NCBI RefSeq assembly: GCF_000165395.2
Contig: NC_010574.1
Coordinates: 1,178,001 to 1,242,000 of the forward strand
Origin: Babesia bovis T2Bo
Taxonomy: Eukaryota > Apicomplexa > Aconoidasida > Piroplasmida > Babesiidae
DNA length: 64,000 nucleotides
Reading direction: 5' to 3'
The position numbers were made by a program, and so were the translations under genes. The notes under the pieces were generated by a model, which saw nothing but the letters and a program-made list of their open reading frames with translations, searched no databases and was not told the DNA's origin. Shown here one piece after another: positions 1-10,090 of the stretch; position 1 is the stretch's first letter, and each line of letters starts with the position of its first letter.

Positions 1-3
1 CAC

Positions 4-22
4 TGTCTACACCTCATAGACA
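4..22. repeat. Short inverted repeat, TGTCTA half-sites
   Basis: TGTCTA at 4-9 faces TAGACA at 17-22 across a 7-nt spacer. The same half-site recurs in two longer perfect inverted repeats in this window, at 5463-5478 and 15816-15847. A 6-bp arm alone could be chance; it is listed because of that similarity. Confidence 0.3.
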
Positions 23-62
23 TGCCCCCAGCTATGTCTAAAATATATATTATTAATAAATA

Positions 63-617
63 ATGACTGACAATAGTACACATTGTTACGGCGGCATTTG
101 GTTGAAAAGTGATGGCAATCCTGTACGGTTAAAGGCAAAGTTAGCGGGTGCTGATGATTCCATTGTTAAATTTGAATTTGATAGGTCGATACCTTCTGAC
201 GTTACTCCTAAAGGTTAGTTTGGATCAATATAAACGTAGTTATAGTTTCTAGATGTGTTAGAGGCTCTGGGTGCGGTGGAAGTTGAGGGTGACATCGCAG
301 ATATAACTGTAAGGGGACATAGGCTTCAATGCAAGTATGTAGACCCCAAATCTGTTATTTTAAATCTTGGAGAGAGTCCGGAGCGTTCACTAGACGTCAC
401 TGATCGTTTCCTGGGGGTTGTATATGTATCGCCTTCACTGGGTAAAACCACGAGTGCTTCGAAGGTGAGTTGTCTTATTTACCATGAAACATTGCGCACC
501 AGTACTCTATAGCGTGGCAGCAGGAGCCTAGTTACACAAAATTCCACAAGGCACGCCCTTATGGTTGTGACGAATCAGCTATTCCTGGACACACACGATA
601 GGGTCGGAACAATGTAA
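63..617 (+). CDS. Uncharacterised small protein, three exons (possibly Ctf8-like)
   Basis: Exons 63..213, 253..464 and 513..617 join in phase into a 155-residue protein; introns are 39 and 48 nt with GT..AG ends. Exon 1 begins at the first ATG after an AT-rich leader. No signal peptide or membrane segment is visible. The middle (about residues 50-90) contains a GHRL element followed by a beta-strand-rich stretch that loosely resembles the GHH-LEGK core of Ctf8, a subunit of the alternative clamp loader. That resemblance is from memory and weak. It is safest to call it a conserved-looking hypothetical. The C-terminus (exon 3) depends on the second intron being correct. Confidence 0.6.
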
Positions 618-827
618 TATCGCTACACATCTGTGTAATTCCCCGTTAAATCGTTTTACTACATGGCGAACGTATCTTTCTATGCTTTATTTCGGAATGG
701 AACATTTATTCTTATGCATCCCAGTGCATCTGTCTTGGATATCAATTCCCTTTGATGCCTGTAGCATTGCAAACGATCTGTACAATCGGTTGTGAATTAT
801 TATTTAAGGATCTAACCATGGTACACC

Positions 828-1430
828 ATGTATAATGCCAAGGCTGCCGATGAGGTGTATCTGATCCCCAACTCAAGTAGCAGTTTACGTCGTGGTACAT
901 ATGGGCAATTATTATTGATATCGAGTTTCTTATACCTTTGCCCTATTTTGGACGTCATTTTAGTTTGGTGGTCGTCATCATCGCAGATAGCCAATGCATC
1001 ATCAACTCTTTTCAAGTTTTGTGTAGTGTCTTACACATGTGTCAATGTTGCCACTAGTTTGACGGGGTTTGGTGGAATGATATTCAAGAATGAATCGGCT
1101 TTGAATGTGTCGTTGGTTTTGATACTTATGGAGAACACCTTGACGTTGCTGTGCACGACTACGGTTACAGTCTTCATACTATTTGGATCAAACATATTCT
1201 CGATTCACCATGCTCCTCCATTTCTGCAGTATATGGAATCAAATCGCCGAATAGGTGTATTGATCTGTTTGCTTTTGATTTGGGTTCGCATAAGTTACTA
1301 CTTTTTGATATGGGCTATTACTGACCTTGAGCATATGTACCATGGTGACTGCAAGATATTGAAGCGTTCTTCTATGTCTGGTCAAGTACCACCTGACGAT
1401 GGTATCACTATAGACATCATTACTGAATGA
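828..1430 (+). CDS. Hypothetical multi-pass membrane protein (200 aa)
   Basis: This is a single uninterrupted frame. Hydrophobic stretches near residues 27-50, 62-85, 92-122 and 140-162 suggest four membrane segments, with a short acidic C-terminal tail ending DIITE. I do not recognise the family. It converges tail-to-tail with the NOC4 gene, 23 nt apart. An opposite-strand frame at 1239-1454 runs through the same DNA but shows no protein-like character. The start is the first ATG in the frame; an out-of-frame upstream CCATGG lies close by. Confidence 0.7.
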   Translation: MYNAKAADEVYLIPNSSSSLRRGTYGQLLLISSFLYLCPILDVILVWWSSSSQIANASSTLFKFCVVSYTCVNVATSLTGFGGMIFKNESALNVSLVLILMENTLTLLCTTTVTVFILFGSNIFSIHHAPPFLQYMESNRRIGVLICLLLIWVRISYYFLIWAITDLEHMYHGDCKILKRSSMSGQVPPDDGITIDIITE

Positions 1431-1453
1431 CACGGCCAATGGCAACTTAATCA

Positions 1454-3208
1454 TTAGGCAAACAGTTGTTTAGCAAGTTGTGTAGTTTGTTGCAATGTAC
1501 TTCTGAATGTAGTTTTTTCTTCTCTGCGTGCCTTTTTAATTTCTAGTCTCAGGTGTTCTATGCTATCGCAATCGATGATATCTTCTGGTTTGAGTACAAC
1601 AGCTCTTTTTTTCTTGAGGTCTGAGTAGAATGTGCTTGCCATGATGGCAGTTCTTTCATTAAAGTGGTTTATCATTAGCGGCAATTCCCATATATATATT
1701 TGTTCTTGTTCAGTTTCATTTTTGTCGCTTGTTTCCATGAGTGATTCCATACTTGTTTTATCTATAGTTTGTTGTATATTGGCCACATCATCTTGGTGTA
1801 TAACCCCTAGGCAGGTATGACTATGCACCTTGAGTAGGTTAACAGCGATAGTTAGCAGTATAGTGGCTTCGAAGCACTCTGTGAAGCACGCTGTGCGTAC
1901 CAGTTTCTTGATAAAGCGTGCTGTCAATTGCGATGGAAGTTTAACGCTTTTTAATGCCAAGTTGACGAATTGCAGGAAATCTCTACCATATTCGGATGCA
2001 ATGATATTGTCAGACAAATACATGTATATCCTTTCGTAGATGCTTGAAGACACTTGCTTTCCATCCATGTTATTATTCAATTCTTCAACTTCTCCTAGTC
2101 CGTGATTAAGAACAAGGTCAAATATGCCTTTAAGGCTTAGCATGCTGAGTAGATTATCCTTCGAGTTAAGATGATCTATCAGCCAATTGGCATATATCAA
2201 TGGACTTCTGGTGTATGGCAATATATCTGCTGGCATTCGGTTTAATATTTTGGCGGTTATATCTTTATTCATTGCGATATCACATAATATGATTCCTTGC
2301 CACATCGAAGAATATGCTTTCAAAGATTCGTGGTTAAGATTCTCATCCCCGTTAACATCGATGTCACTATACGATTCATCACTCTCATCATCAGCAGTTT
2401 CATCACTACTTTCAGATTCACTGTTCTCTGATGATTCACTATATTCAATACTAGAGCCTGAATCGGAATCATAATTAATTACCGATTTAATTGTACTAGC
2501 CTTTGCTTTACGTGCATCCTCTTTTTTCTTTTGGTATGTCAACTCAGGTTTAGGTAGACGTAATACCAACTCCGTCAACCGTTCAAGCGCTACAACATCC
2601 GTTACATTGTCATGTTTATATATTTCAGCTTGATCGCTTTCCAAGCTTTCTTGTATATTTTGCAATGCAACATAGCAATGGTATACTATCTCCGGTGTGT
2701 TTACATAGTTAGACAATATATCAAATACAGCATCGATTTCCCATTCATCATTGTATATCACGAGTCCTAATGTAAACTCCAGGAAACATCCCGGGAAAAC
2801 CTGCGATAATTTGAATTTAGCGGAGTGATCACTCTGTAACAGCTGTAATAACTTCGATTCCAATCGTATGATGGTAAACAGATGTGGTAAAATAGCGATA
2901 GTATATCCCTTTCTTTGGCATAGTTTAGCTATAGTGGCCACAAAATTTAGACATAGTATCCGAAGTGTTTTCTTGTTGTCTAAGGATTTACCTGTTAACA
3001 TATGCAATGTATTGGCATGATGTTGCACATCGGTAAAAAACTGCCGATCATAGTAACATGGAAACTCTGCTTTTGCTATGTATATTTCCTCTATTAGGTA
3101 ATCCACTAATTTCAGTACAACATTTAAGGATGTTGTTTGGTTGAGAGTAACCATGGCATCATACCAGTTCTTCGGTTTTGATTTAACTTCATTTTTGTCT
3201 TCTGTCAT
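1454..3208 (-). CDS. NOC4: NOC4-like nucleolar complex protein
   Basis: The protein has 584 residues in one exon. The C-terminal half, from about residue 300 (YSSMWQGIIL) to about 470, matches the CBF/Noc domain of Noc4: the motif order YxxMW, then LP..ILPY...P, SLL.L.GIF.L, EYG..FL..V...L.S..LP, then FIK.L.R. In yeast Noc4 pairs with Nop14 and helps export and mature the 40S pre-ribosome. A Ser/Asp/Glu-rich low-complexity segment at about residues 245-290 separates an alpha-helical N-terminal half from the CBF domain. The length is slightly above the yeast and human proteins. The family assignment rests on remembered motifs and I am fairly sure of it. Confidence 0.85.
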   Translation of the reverse strand: MTEDKNEVKSKPKNWYDAMVTLNQTTSLNVVLKLVDYLIEEIYIAKAEFPCYYDRQFFTDVQHHANTLHMLTGKSLDNKKTLRILCLNFVATIAKLCQRKGYTIAILPHLFTIIRLESKLLQLLQSDHSAKFKLSQVFPGCFLEFTLGLVIYNDEWEIDAVFDILSNYVNTPEIVYHCYVALQNIQESLESDQAEIYKHDNVTDVVALERLTELVLRLPKPELTYQKKKEDARKAKASTIKSVINYDSDSGSSIEYSESSENSESESSDETADDESDESYSDIDVNGDENLNHESLKAYSSMWQGIILCDIAMNKDITAKILNRMPADILPYTRSPLIYANWLIDHLNSKDNLLSMLSLKGIFDLVLNHGLGEVEELNNNMDGKQVSSSIYERIYMYLSDNIIASEYGRDFLQFVNLALKSVKLPSQLTARFIKKLVRTACFTECFEATILLTIAVNLLKVHSHTCLGVIHQDDVANIQQTIDKTSMESLMETSDKNETEQEQIYIWELPLMINHFNERTAIMASTFYSDLKKKRAVVLKPEDIIDCDSIEHLRLEIKKARREEKTTFRSTLQQTTQLAKQLFA

Positions 3209-3316
3209 TTTCGAATGGGTGTAATTTTTATATAACTATACATCTTGACATCCTTCTGTGGTGTGTCAGCTTAACTATGATTATGGTACACATTCTAAGT
3301 ATAATATACAATTTAA

Positions 3317-4780
3317 TTAATCAATTTCTATAACTTCTATATCATTTGGTGTGGATTCCTGATTATGTGTAACGCCGGCCAATTCGGTTGTGAATAGCAC
3401 TTCACAGTCAGGATCATTGTCATCGGTTTGTAGTTCCACTGGGTTTTCCTCTGGTATTTCTTTTGGTTCCTCCTGGATGTAGCTAGGTATATCTAGGGGT
3501 TTAGCAGGGAATCGAACATCAATTTGCATTTCATCTTCCACTCCTAGCAATGGGTATCCTATATAATCATGAGTTCATCATAGAATTGTATGAAATATAT
3601 TCTAGCTTTACATATGTACACAAAGCTTTTGTGTAGATAATATAATGTAGTATATTTTACCAGTACATATTATTAACATACCTATTATCATATGATGTGG
3701 TTGCGGGTCTCCATCGATGTATACCTGGATATCATTGTATTTGCATTCATCCAAATTGTACATTTTTCCAAATTTAGCTGCCAAACCACCAATAGTTTCA
3801 TTTTGTCTTACATATACCTTTTCCAGTCTACTGTCTTTGATAATGGAACGATTTTCATCTAGTATTGTAAATTTGAGACAGAACGTTTTATCAACATCAT
3901 CTTGGTTCGTGGTGTCATCAATGCCTGTAGGTTTATCCAGATTGATAGATGTCGAATTTGCTGCCGTATGACCATTCAATGTATATTGAAGATTAGGATC
4001 CAAGCTACCTTGGTTTACGTGGGACACTTCAAGGTATATAACCTTACCATTGTCCTTTTTAGCCGTATTTCGTTTTCTGGTTGTTTTCCTTTCTCTTGTA
4101 GTTTTCACTGGTATACTTTGATGGAGGTTCGATGTCCCATCTGGAAGTTCGAACACGTCATCATCTATTATTTTCCTTCTATTCAGTCGCGTTCTTAGCT
4201 TTGGCATATATGTTTGGTCCTCGTTGGAATGAGATATATCTATGTCATCATCATCTAACAGTAAATCCATACCATCTCCATCATCAAGCCCATATCGTTT
4301 AGGCTTTCGTCTTTTCCTCTTACCCTCAACAATTGTGTTTTTTGCGATATCTTTACTTTTTGACTTTTTGCCACTATTTGATGGTGGATCATCGCTAAAT
4401 AGTGCATTTTCTATAGCATCAAAATCTATATCTTCTGATTCAATATTGCCACTAACTCTTTGGAGTTCTGGTGTTGCTATAGATTCTTCAAATATTTTAT
4501 TAATTTCCGATAAAATGCGATCTGATTTCTCTATTTGTTTGCCTAAATCATCATCCACTATTCTGTGCTTAAACAGTTTATCTCTCACTGGGTTAACAAA
4601 CGATGCGCTTTTACCCTTTTTAATGCTTTGTTGTGGTGATTTAGTCTTTGATGGTGATTGCTTTATATCATCATTAGATTCATTTTCATCGTCCTCTGAT
4701 GAGGAGATATTGAACATGGAAGTGTCTTTGACATCTGGACTGAATATATCTTCCGGAGTTGTTCGAGATGAGTCATTCAT
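3317..4780 (-). CDS. Rad60/Esc2/NIP45-type SUMO-like-domain protein
   Basis: Exons 3682..4780 and 3317..3558 (123-nt intron, phase 1) give 446 residues. The first two thirds are charged and low complexity, with basic nuclear-localisation-like clusters (KRKRRKPKR, RERKTTRKRN). About residues 290-390 form a ubiquitin-like beta-grasp domain: an FCLKFTI strand, a VRQNETIGGLAAKF helix, and IDGDPQPHHMIIGYPLLGVEDEMQIDVRF spread over the exon junction. The LGVEDEMQIDV end is typical of the SLD domains of Rad60, Esc2 and NIP45, which act in SUMO-dependent genome stability. The tail ends with IEVIEID and holds CEVLF, both hydrophobic-acidic stretches like SUMO-interacting motifs. The splice makes the beta-grasp fold continuous, which supports the model. 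Confidence 0.75.
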
Positions 4781-4998
4781 CTTATAGTCAAATTATCCAT
4801 GACATACATCCTCAAGAACCATGGAATATTGCAATATTAGACACCTATGGCCAAATAGTTGCACGAGTGCCTAACCTTCCACATCAAACCGCAGGTAAAT
4901 ACACACCCTATTTCTATATCACGATACGATTGACAAATAACAAAGATAATTCAAAATTTAAAATGAAAGTACAGGTTTATAATACATTTTTAGGTTGA
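4768..4998 (+). CDS. Small hypothetical ORF overlapping the neighbour's start
   Basis: An open frame of 76 codons starts at ATG 4768, on the opposite strand to the SUMO-like gene whose start codon lies at 4780, so the two coding starts would overlap by 13 nt. The first 40 residues (to HQTAG) look protein-like. A GTAAAT donor at that point and a possible acceptor before DNSKF would remove 51 nt in frame, so the mature product may be about 59 residues. I recognise no family. It could be a real small gene, or a chance frame in the shared 5' region. Confidence 0.35.
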   Translation: MSHSSYSQIIHDIHPQEPWNIAILDTYGQIVARVPNLPHQTAGKYTPYFYITIRLTNNKDNSKFKMKVQVYNTFLG

Positions 4999-5199
4999 TT
5001 GCAGGACAGTGTAATGTGTGGTAATGAGGTGTAGGCGGTTATTCAATTGGGTTTGAGTGATATTATTTATATATTTAGGGTTGACGTTAATTTTATCTGA
5101 AAGACAGAGGTGTTATAATACAAGTGATTTTTTGGGGGTACTAACCTGTCGAATATCCATGTGTAAACATTTGTAGGTTAAGTATAGATTAAAGCAACA

Positions 5200-5454
5200 A
5201 TGGGACTTTGGGGATACGGATTCACTCGAGAGAGCAAGCGAGCACGTGCTACTAGGAGATATGGTGCGTTCTATCTTTGTTCAATGTTTTTATTACCATC
5301 TTTCATTTGGTATTGTTTTGGGAATCCAGCTGTCACTGGTTGGTTTATCAAGCGTGCCATACCTATAACATACCCTCCTGAGAGTAATCCGCGTGTGATA
5401 TCGCGCATATATCACGATAAGAGTGACGGTAACAACCAAAAGTCTAAGGAATAA
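5200..5454 (+). CDS. Small single-pass membrane protein (84 aa)
   Basis: An intact 84-residue frame starts MGLWGYGF and has an Arg/Lys-rich stretch (RESKRARATRR, about residues 10-20) followed by one hydrophobic segment at about residues 24-46. The tail is hydrophilic and basic. A basic segment before a single helix in such a small protein would suit a mitochondrial inner-membrane or complex-associated subunit, but that is inference. No homologue was recognised. It stands alone, with non-coding DNA on both sides. Confidence 0.5.
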   Translation: MGLWGYGFTRESKRARATRRYGAFYLCSMFLLPSFIWYCFGNPAVTGWFIKRAIPITYPPESNPRVISRIYHDKSDGNNQKSKE

Positions 5455-6042
5455 CTGTATCAATGTCTATATAGACATACAGAGTGGAGTGTTATATCGA
5501 ATTTTAAACTACGCCAATCGACTACTATCGCATTGAGTGAACGTATATTAATATTTTAAATATATAGTGGCTGTTACAACAGAATTGTAGCATCTTACAA
5601 CATATAGCTGGAAGGGTCGGGTATCAACATTCCATAACACAATCCACTGTGATACGTCTATCTGTCGTGTAGTAAATCAAATGTTACTTTGTATAGTTTA
5701 CACATTATCTAAAACATATGTAATCCTCAATTCCCCATAGGTAGTTCCATAGTCATTGCTCTGTTATAACGTGTGTATATTGCAAGATTCTACTTTATTT
5801 TTAACTAATTTTATTGCTACACATCGTTTTTCATTAGTAATATATGAATCTGGTTCCATTCATGACAGTCTAACTTGTGTGAGCTATGATAGTGTACACA
5901 GTGTATCTATTGTTTTTATAGGTATCTTACTAATCCGTTATCACTAATATGTCACAGAGTGAATATCATTTGTGAATATATCAATAGACAACGAATAAGT
6001 ACATGTTTTGTATCTCTGTGGTATATCTAAAGTGCAATCAAC
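5455..6042. other. Intergenic region before MCM4
   Basis: No convincing coding exon was seen here. The stretch is AT-rich and holds a perfect 16-bp palindrome at 5463-5478, only 9 nt after the preceding stop codon. The rest is presumed 5' regulatory DNA of MCM4. No TATA box or other core promoter element could be assigned with confidence. Confidence 0.5.
5463..5478. repeat. Perfect 16-bp palindrome ATGTCTATATAGACAT
   Basis: Both halves are exact reverse complements. It lies 9 nt after the stop codon of the small membrane-protein gene. The half-site ATGTCTAT is shared with the inverted repeat at 15816-15847. It could be a dyad protein-binding site or a 3'-end signal. Confidence 0.6.
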
Positions 6043-8607
6043 ATGGATGGCACATCGCCTGGAGAAACTCCACTTAACCGTGGTCTGGACACTCCTGACC
6101 ACTTGGGTCGTAGCTATGAGCGTAGCAACTTGTCTATGCGACGTCGACTGACGTTGGATGAGAACGATCATTTTAGTGGTACTAGGGGACCTACTCAATA
6201 TACCCAGTATGGTAAGACTCCGAATGTGATTCGTCGTATTCGCGCTGCTCGTAGTGACATTGGTGACATGGGTCGTGAGCTTTATATGCAGCCTGAAGAC
6301 ATTCGACGTTTACCATATTTATTGGATGGTCGTATTGAGGAGGTACAAAATCGTTTTAGTGCATTTTTACGTGAGTTTCGTTTAGAGGATTACGTTGGTA
6401 TTATTACTCCTACTGACAATGATTATGAGTTGTTGGACAATCGTGTTAGGTTTGGGTCTCACTGGAATACTTTGTATTACGGTTTAAAGATGATGCTATA
6501 TATAGACAGTCATTTTTCTAACGCATCTGACTCTAATGTTATATCTTCTACTTTAAAGCGTCGATTTGAGGTTAATATGCTACACATACAATCTTTTGAT
6601 TGTGTACTTTACACATTACTGGTTAAGTATCCTGCTGACTGTGTTGGTGAACTTGACAGGGTCTTGGTATCGTTTTTTGATGAGTTGACTACTGAGTATT
6701 TAAGTGAAACCGGGGTTGTTATAGATCAAGATCAGGTACAGTGGACTCCTCGTGTACGTTTATTTGGGAAACCTGATCCCGATTACGCATCACTTTTAGG
6801 TCCTCGTGACATTGACACCTTGGTGTGTTTAAAGGGCATTGTCGTTCGTTGTTCCGATGTGATACCTGAGATGACTATGGCAGCATTCCGTTGCTTAGGT
6901 CAGATGAAATCTGGTATTAACACTTTAGAGCGTTGTACTCAGGAATCTTATGACTATGTAATTCAGGGTGAGGTTAATGAGCCTACTTCCTGTGCCAAGT
7001 GTAAGAATCGTAACTGTTTTGAGTTATGGCACAACATGTGTTGTTTTGCAAGTAAACAGTTGATAAAAATCATAGAGCTACCTCAATCATCATCTGAGTC
7101 ACCTCAATCTGTGATAGTCTATGCTTACGATGACTTGATTGACAATGCTACTCCTGGTGACCGTGTTGAGGTTACTGGTATATTCAAGACATCCCCGATA
7201 CGTGTTAACCCTCGTATGCGCACGTGCCATGCCATATATCGCACATTTATCAATGCATTGCACATTCGACTAGAGGAGAGTTCTCGTAATAAGATGGCCT
7301 GTGTTCCTAGATCACTGGGTCCCACTGACTCGGGATTATCTTTTTCCCAAGAGATTATAAATACAATCCTCCATTTATCCAAGAGCCCGAATATCTACGA
7401 CCTCTTGGTTAAATCATTTGCTCCATCAATTCAGGGTCATGAGGATATAAAGCGTGGTTTATTATGTCAGCTCTTTGGTGCTAGTGTTGACAAGAACTCT
7501 CGTATGCGGTCCCAGATAAATGTATTACTTTGTGGTGACCCATCAACTTCTAAATCCCAGATGCTACGTTACGTCCACATGTTGGCACCTCGTGGTGTTT
7601 ACACTAGTGGTAAGGGTAGCAGTCAGGTTGGTCTTACTGCGTACGTTCGTAAGGACGTCGAGACTCACGAATATGTCTTGGAGAGTGGTGCTGTTGTTCT
7701 ATCTGATGGTGGTATTTGCTGCATTGATGAATTCGACAAGATGGATGACTTTGCCAAGTCGATTCTCCATGAGGTCATGGAGCAGCAGACCGTTACTATC
7801 GCCAAGGCTGGTATTGTGGCTACACTCAATGCACGCACTGCGATATTGGCCTCTGCCAATCCTATAAATTCACGTTATGACAAGAGCAAGGCTGTGGTGG
7901 AGAATATAAATCTAGCTCCATCTCTATTCAGCCGATTCGACTTGATATATCTGGTACTAGATTGCATTGAGCCCAGTGTTGACAAAGCCATTGCTAAGAG
8001 GTTATGCAATTCATTTGCTGGTACCGATGACGAGAACCCTCCTATTGATGCTGTGACCCTATCTCGGTACATTTCATTTGCTCGTGCACATTGCAATCCA
8101 TATCTCACTCCGGAGAGTCGCCAGATAATTGTTTCTGAGTACCTCAAACTTCGTGTGAGTGAGGGATACACCTCTAAGTTACCTTGTGCCACTGCAAGGC
8201 AATTGGAGGGACTTATTCGTTTAAGCCAGGCATTGGCTAAGATGAAGTTATCTCCCAGGGTCACTGCTTCTGATGCTCGTGAAGCAGCTCGTTTAATGAA
8301 GGCTACTACATTCCAATCCCTGATCGACCCAATTAGTGGAAAGATTGACTTTGATCAGCTTGCTACTGGTCTAACTGCCGCTGCCTCTAAGCGTAGTGAG
8401 CAGCTTTGCGACGAGATATTATCTGCTATTAGTTTCATTACCACTGCAGAGCCGTTTGCAACTTTGGAATCGATATATGATCGTTGCAAGGGTGCATATC
8501 GTGCAAGGGGCGAGTACCTTGAGCGTAGGCTGTTATTGGATGCTGTGGATAAGCTATTGGCGGATAACAAGATAGCCCGTCATTTGAACGGTTACAAGGC
8601 TCTTTAG
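6043..8607 (+). CDS. MCM4: DNA replication licensing factor MCM4
   Basis: This single-exon gene encodes 854 residues. It is the MCM4 subunit of the hexameric replicative helicase. Visible elements are: a flexible Ser/Arg-rich N-terminus; the N-terminal domain with a Cys pair CAKC (about residues 316-319); Walker A GDPSTSKSQ at about 498-506; a PRGVYTSGKGSSQVGLTA stretch; Walker B IDEF at about 561-564; and the arginine finger SRFD at about 630-633. MCM4 is preferred over the paralogues because of the C-terminal run DP-SGKIDFDQL-TGL after the AAA+ lid. The first half of the zinc ribbon is degenerate: FRCLGQ stands where a C-x2-C pair is expected. The start is the first in-frame ATG after a stop. 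Confidence 0.96.
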   Translation: MDGTSPGETPLNRGLDTPDHLGRSYERSNLSMRRRLTLDENDHFSGTRGPTQYTQYGKTPNVIRRIRAARSDIGDMGRELYMQPEDIRRLPYLLDGRIEEVQNRFSAFLREFRLEDYVGIITPTDNDYELLDNRVRFGSHWNTLYYGLKMMLYIDSHFSNASDSNVISSTLKRRFEVNMLHIQSFDCVLYTLLVKYPADCVGELDRVLVSFFDELTTEYLSETGVVIDQDQVQWTPRVRLFGKPDPDYASLLGPRDIDTLVCLKGIVVRCSDVIPEMTMAAFRCLGQMKSGINTLERCTQESYDYVIQGEVNEPTSCAKCKNRNCFELWHNMCCFASKQLIKIIELPQSSSESPQSVIVYAYDDLIDNATPGDRVEVTGIFKTSPIRVNPRMRTCHAIYRTFINALHIRLEESSRNKMACVPRSLGPTDSGLSFSQEIINTILHLSKSPNIYDLLVKSFAPSIQGHEDIKRGLLCQLFGASVDKNSRMRSQINVLLCGDPSTSKSQMLRYVHMLAPRGVYTSGKGSSQVGLTAYVRKDVETHEYVLESGAVVLSDGGICCIDEFDKMDDFAKSILHEVMEQQTVTIAKAGIVATLNARTAILASANPINSRYDKSKAVVENINLAPSLFSRFDLIYLVLDCIEPSVDKAIAKRLCNSFAGTDDENPPIDAVTLSRYISFARAHCNPYLTPESRQIIVSEYLKLRVSEGYTSKLPCATARQLEGLIRLSQALAKMKLSPRVTASDAREAARLMKATTFQSLIDPISGKIDFDQLATGLTAAASKRSEQLCDEILSAISFITTAEPFATLESIYDRCKGAYRARGEYLERRLLLDAVDKLLADNKIARHLNGYKAL

Positions 8608-8753
8608 GCCGGACCTAGTGTTGAATCTGTTTTGTATCGTAATTGCTCGGTGTACTCACTAGTTATTGCATTTTACGCGCAGTCTGGAGATATAAGCATT
8701 ACATTCACGCATCTACATGTACTAAAACATTATACACCCACTGTATATATATA

Positions 8754-10062
8754 CTACCTACGACGACGATCATCTCTCGATCTAGAGTCACGTCGTGATG
8801 GTAGCTTACTGGCGTGTTTCTTTCGATCACGTCCAGGTGATGATCTTCTTTTATCTTCCTTTTCCTTTATCGGTGCCAATCGTTTATGTTTCCTCTCACT
8901 ATGTCTATTGATATTGGTGTCCAATTCCTTATCCACTGGACGTTTGACTTGTGGTTTCATACTCGGTTTAGCTTCTTGTGGTGTCACCATTTTTGGCATC
9001 ATTTGCATATAATGCTGCATCATCGTATTATATCTATTTTGTATATACACTTGCTTTGCTTTGTAAGCTTCCAAGTGGTTTGCGATATTGTATATAGATT
9101 CATTTTCAGGTACATCTTTTCTTTGATCCCTTCCAATGAATTTGACCAGATTTAAATTTAACCATGGAAACGTTTTCGTCGAGAAGTCGAAATCGCCATT
9201 TTGGATCATATCACGCTGCTGCACTTCATATTCTATATCGTGGTATAGATCTGATGTTTCAGACCTGGGTTTTGTATTTCGTAATGGAATACCCAAATGC
9301 GCCATTATGCGTTCTAAGAGTCCTCTTTTAAATATACCGTCTCTGTAGAGTGGTGACTCCTTGATATCGTTGAAGATATCATCGGTTAACTGCGTGGAGT
9401 TGTATTGGTTTTTATTGGTTTTAAATTTATCCTTTCCACTTTTATCAACAAATTCTATAATCGCTACACCAACTGAAAGTCCGTTGCTAGGATCGCTTAG
9501 TATTCTGGAGAATGCAACTACACCCCCTGTATCCTCGGCAATACGATTAAGTTCATTAAGGTCCATCCAATATGGTATTCCGGTAACCAAGCAAAACGAT
9601 TCCTTATTAGGCTCAATCGATGCCATGGCATTTGCATCTGAATTTGGTGCACCAACGTATATAACGCGTTCTGTTATTCATTAGGACGAAGTACACAAGC
9701 CTACCTTTTTTACGATATTTGCTCACCCAGCCTCCAGTTTTCCGTTTCGGTATTATGCGATGTGAAGTGGCTACCCGTGCTGGGTTGATATCAGTTTCAT
9801 CATCATCCTCAACCAGGAATACAAGCCCATCATCTTCACATGGGCTTTCTTCTTCCAAGGGTTCCGCATCGCTGAATCGATCTATTGTAGTTTCAGGTAC
9901 CTCAGTGACTGTTTCGCTTGGTTGTGGTATTTCTATAGGTTCAGGGGTATCTGGAACCTCCTTCTTTTCTGTGTTATCTGCTGGTTTAGGCTGTTCGAAT
10001 GTATCCAAGCCATCGTAGAGATCGAACATAATTTGATCTTCATCATCTTCGGTAAATGTCAT
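8754..10062 (-). CDS. RRM-domain RNA-binding protein (mRNA processing candidate)
   Basis: Exons 9705..10062 and 8754..9670 (34-nt intron, phase 1) give 424 residues. The splice creates the strand ERVIYVGAP, followed by a second strand FCLVTGIPYWMD, a helix, and a late strand VGVAIIEFVD, the order expected of an RNA recognition motif at about residues 118-205. The N-terminus is acidic. The C-terminus (about 340-424) is rich in Arg, Lys and Ser (RR, SR and RD runs), as in splicing and 3'-processing factors. CPSF6-like cleavage/polyadenylation proteins share this single-RRM plus RS/RD-tail layout, but the match is not decisive. It converges with nothing; USP39 follows in the same direction. Confidence 0.7.
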
Positions 10063-10090
10063 TTTTACAGTAATAAAGGTGTGTATATAT

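Noticed and set aside
4242..4787. Plus-strand 181-codon Ser-rich frame
   Set aside because: It is the antisense of the SUMO-like gene's Asp/Glu/Ser-rich region; its Ser/Leu repeats are the mirror of acidic codons.
8632..9012. Plus-strand frame of 126 codons after MCM4
   Set aside because: It runs antisense to the RRM gene's Arg-rich tail and has no features of its own.
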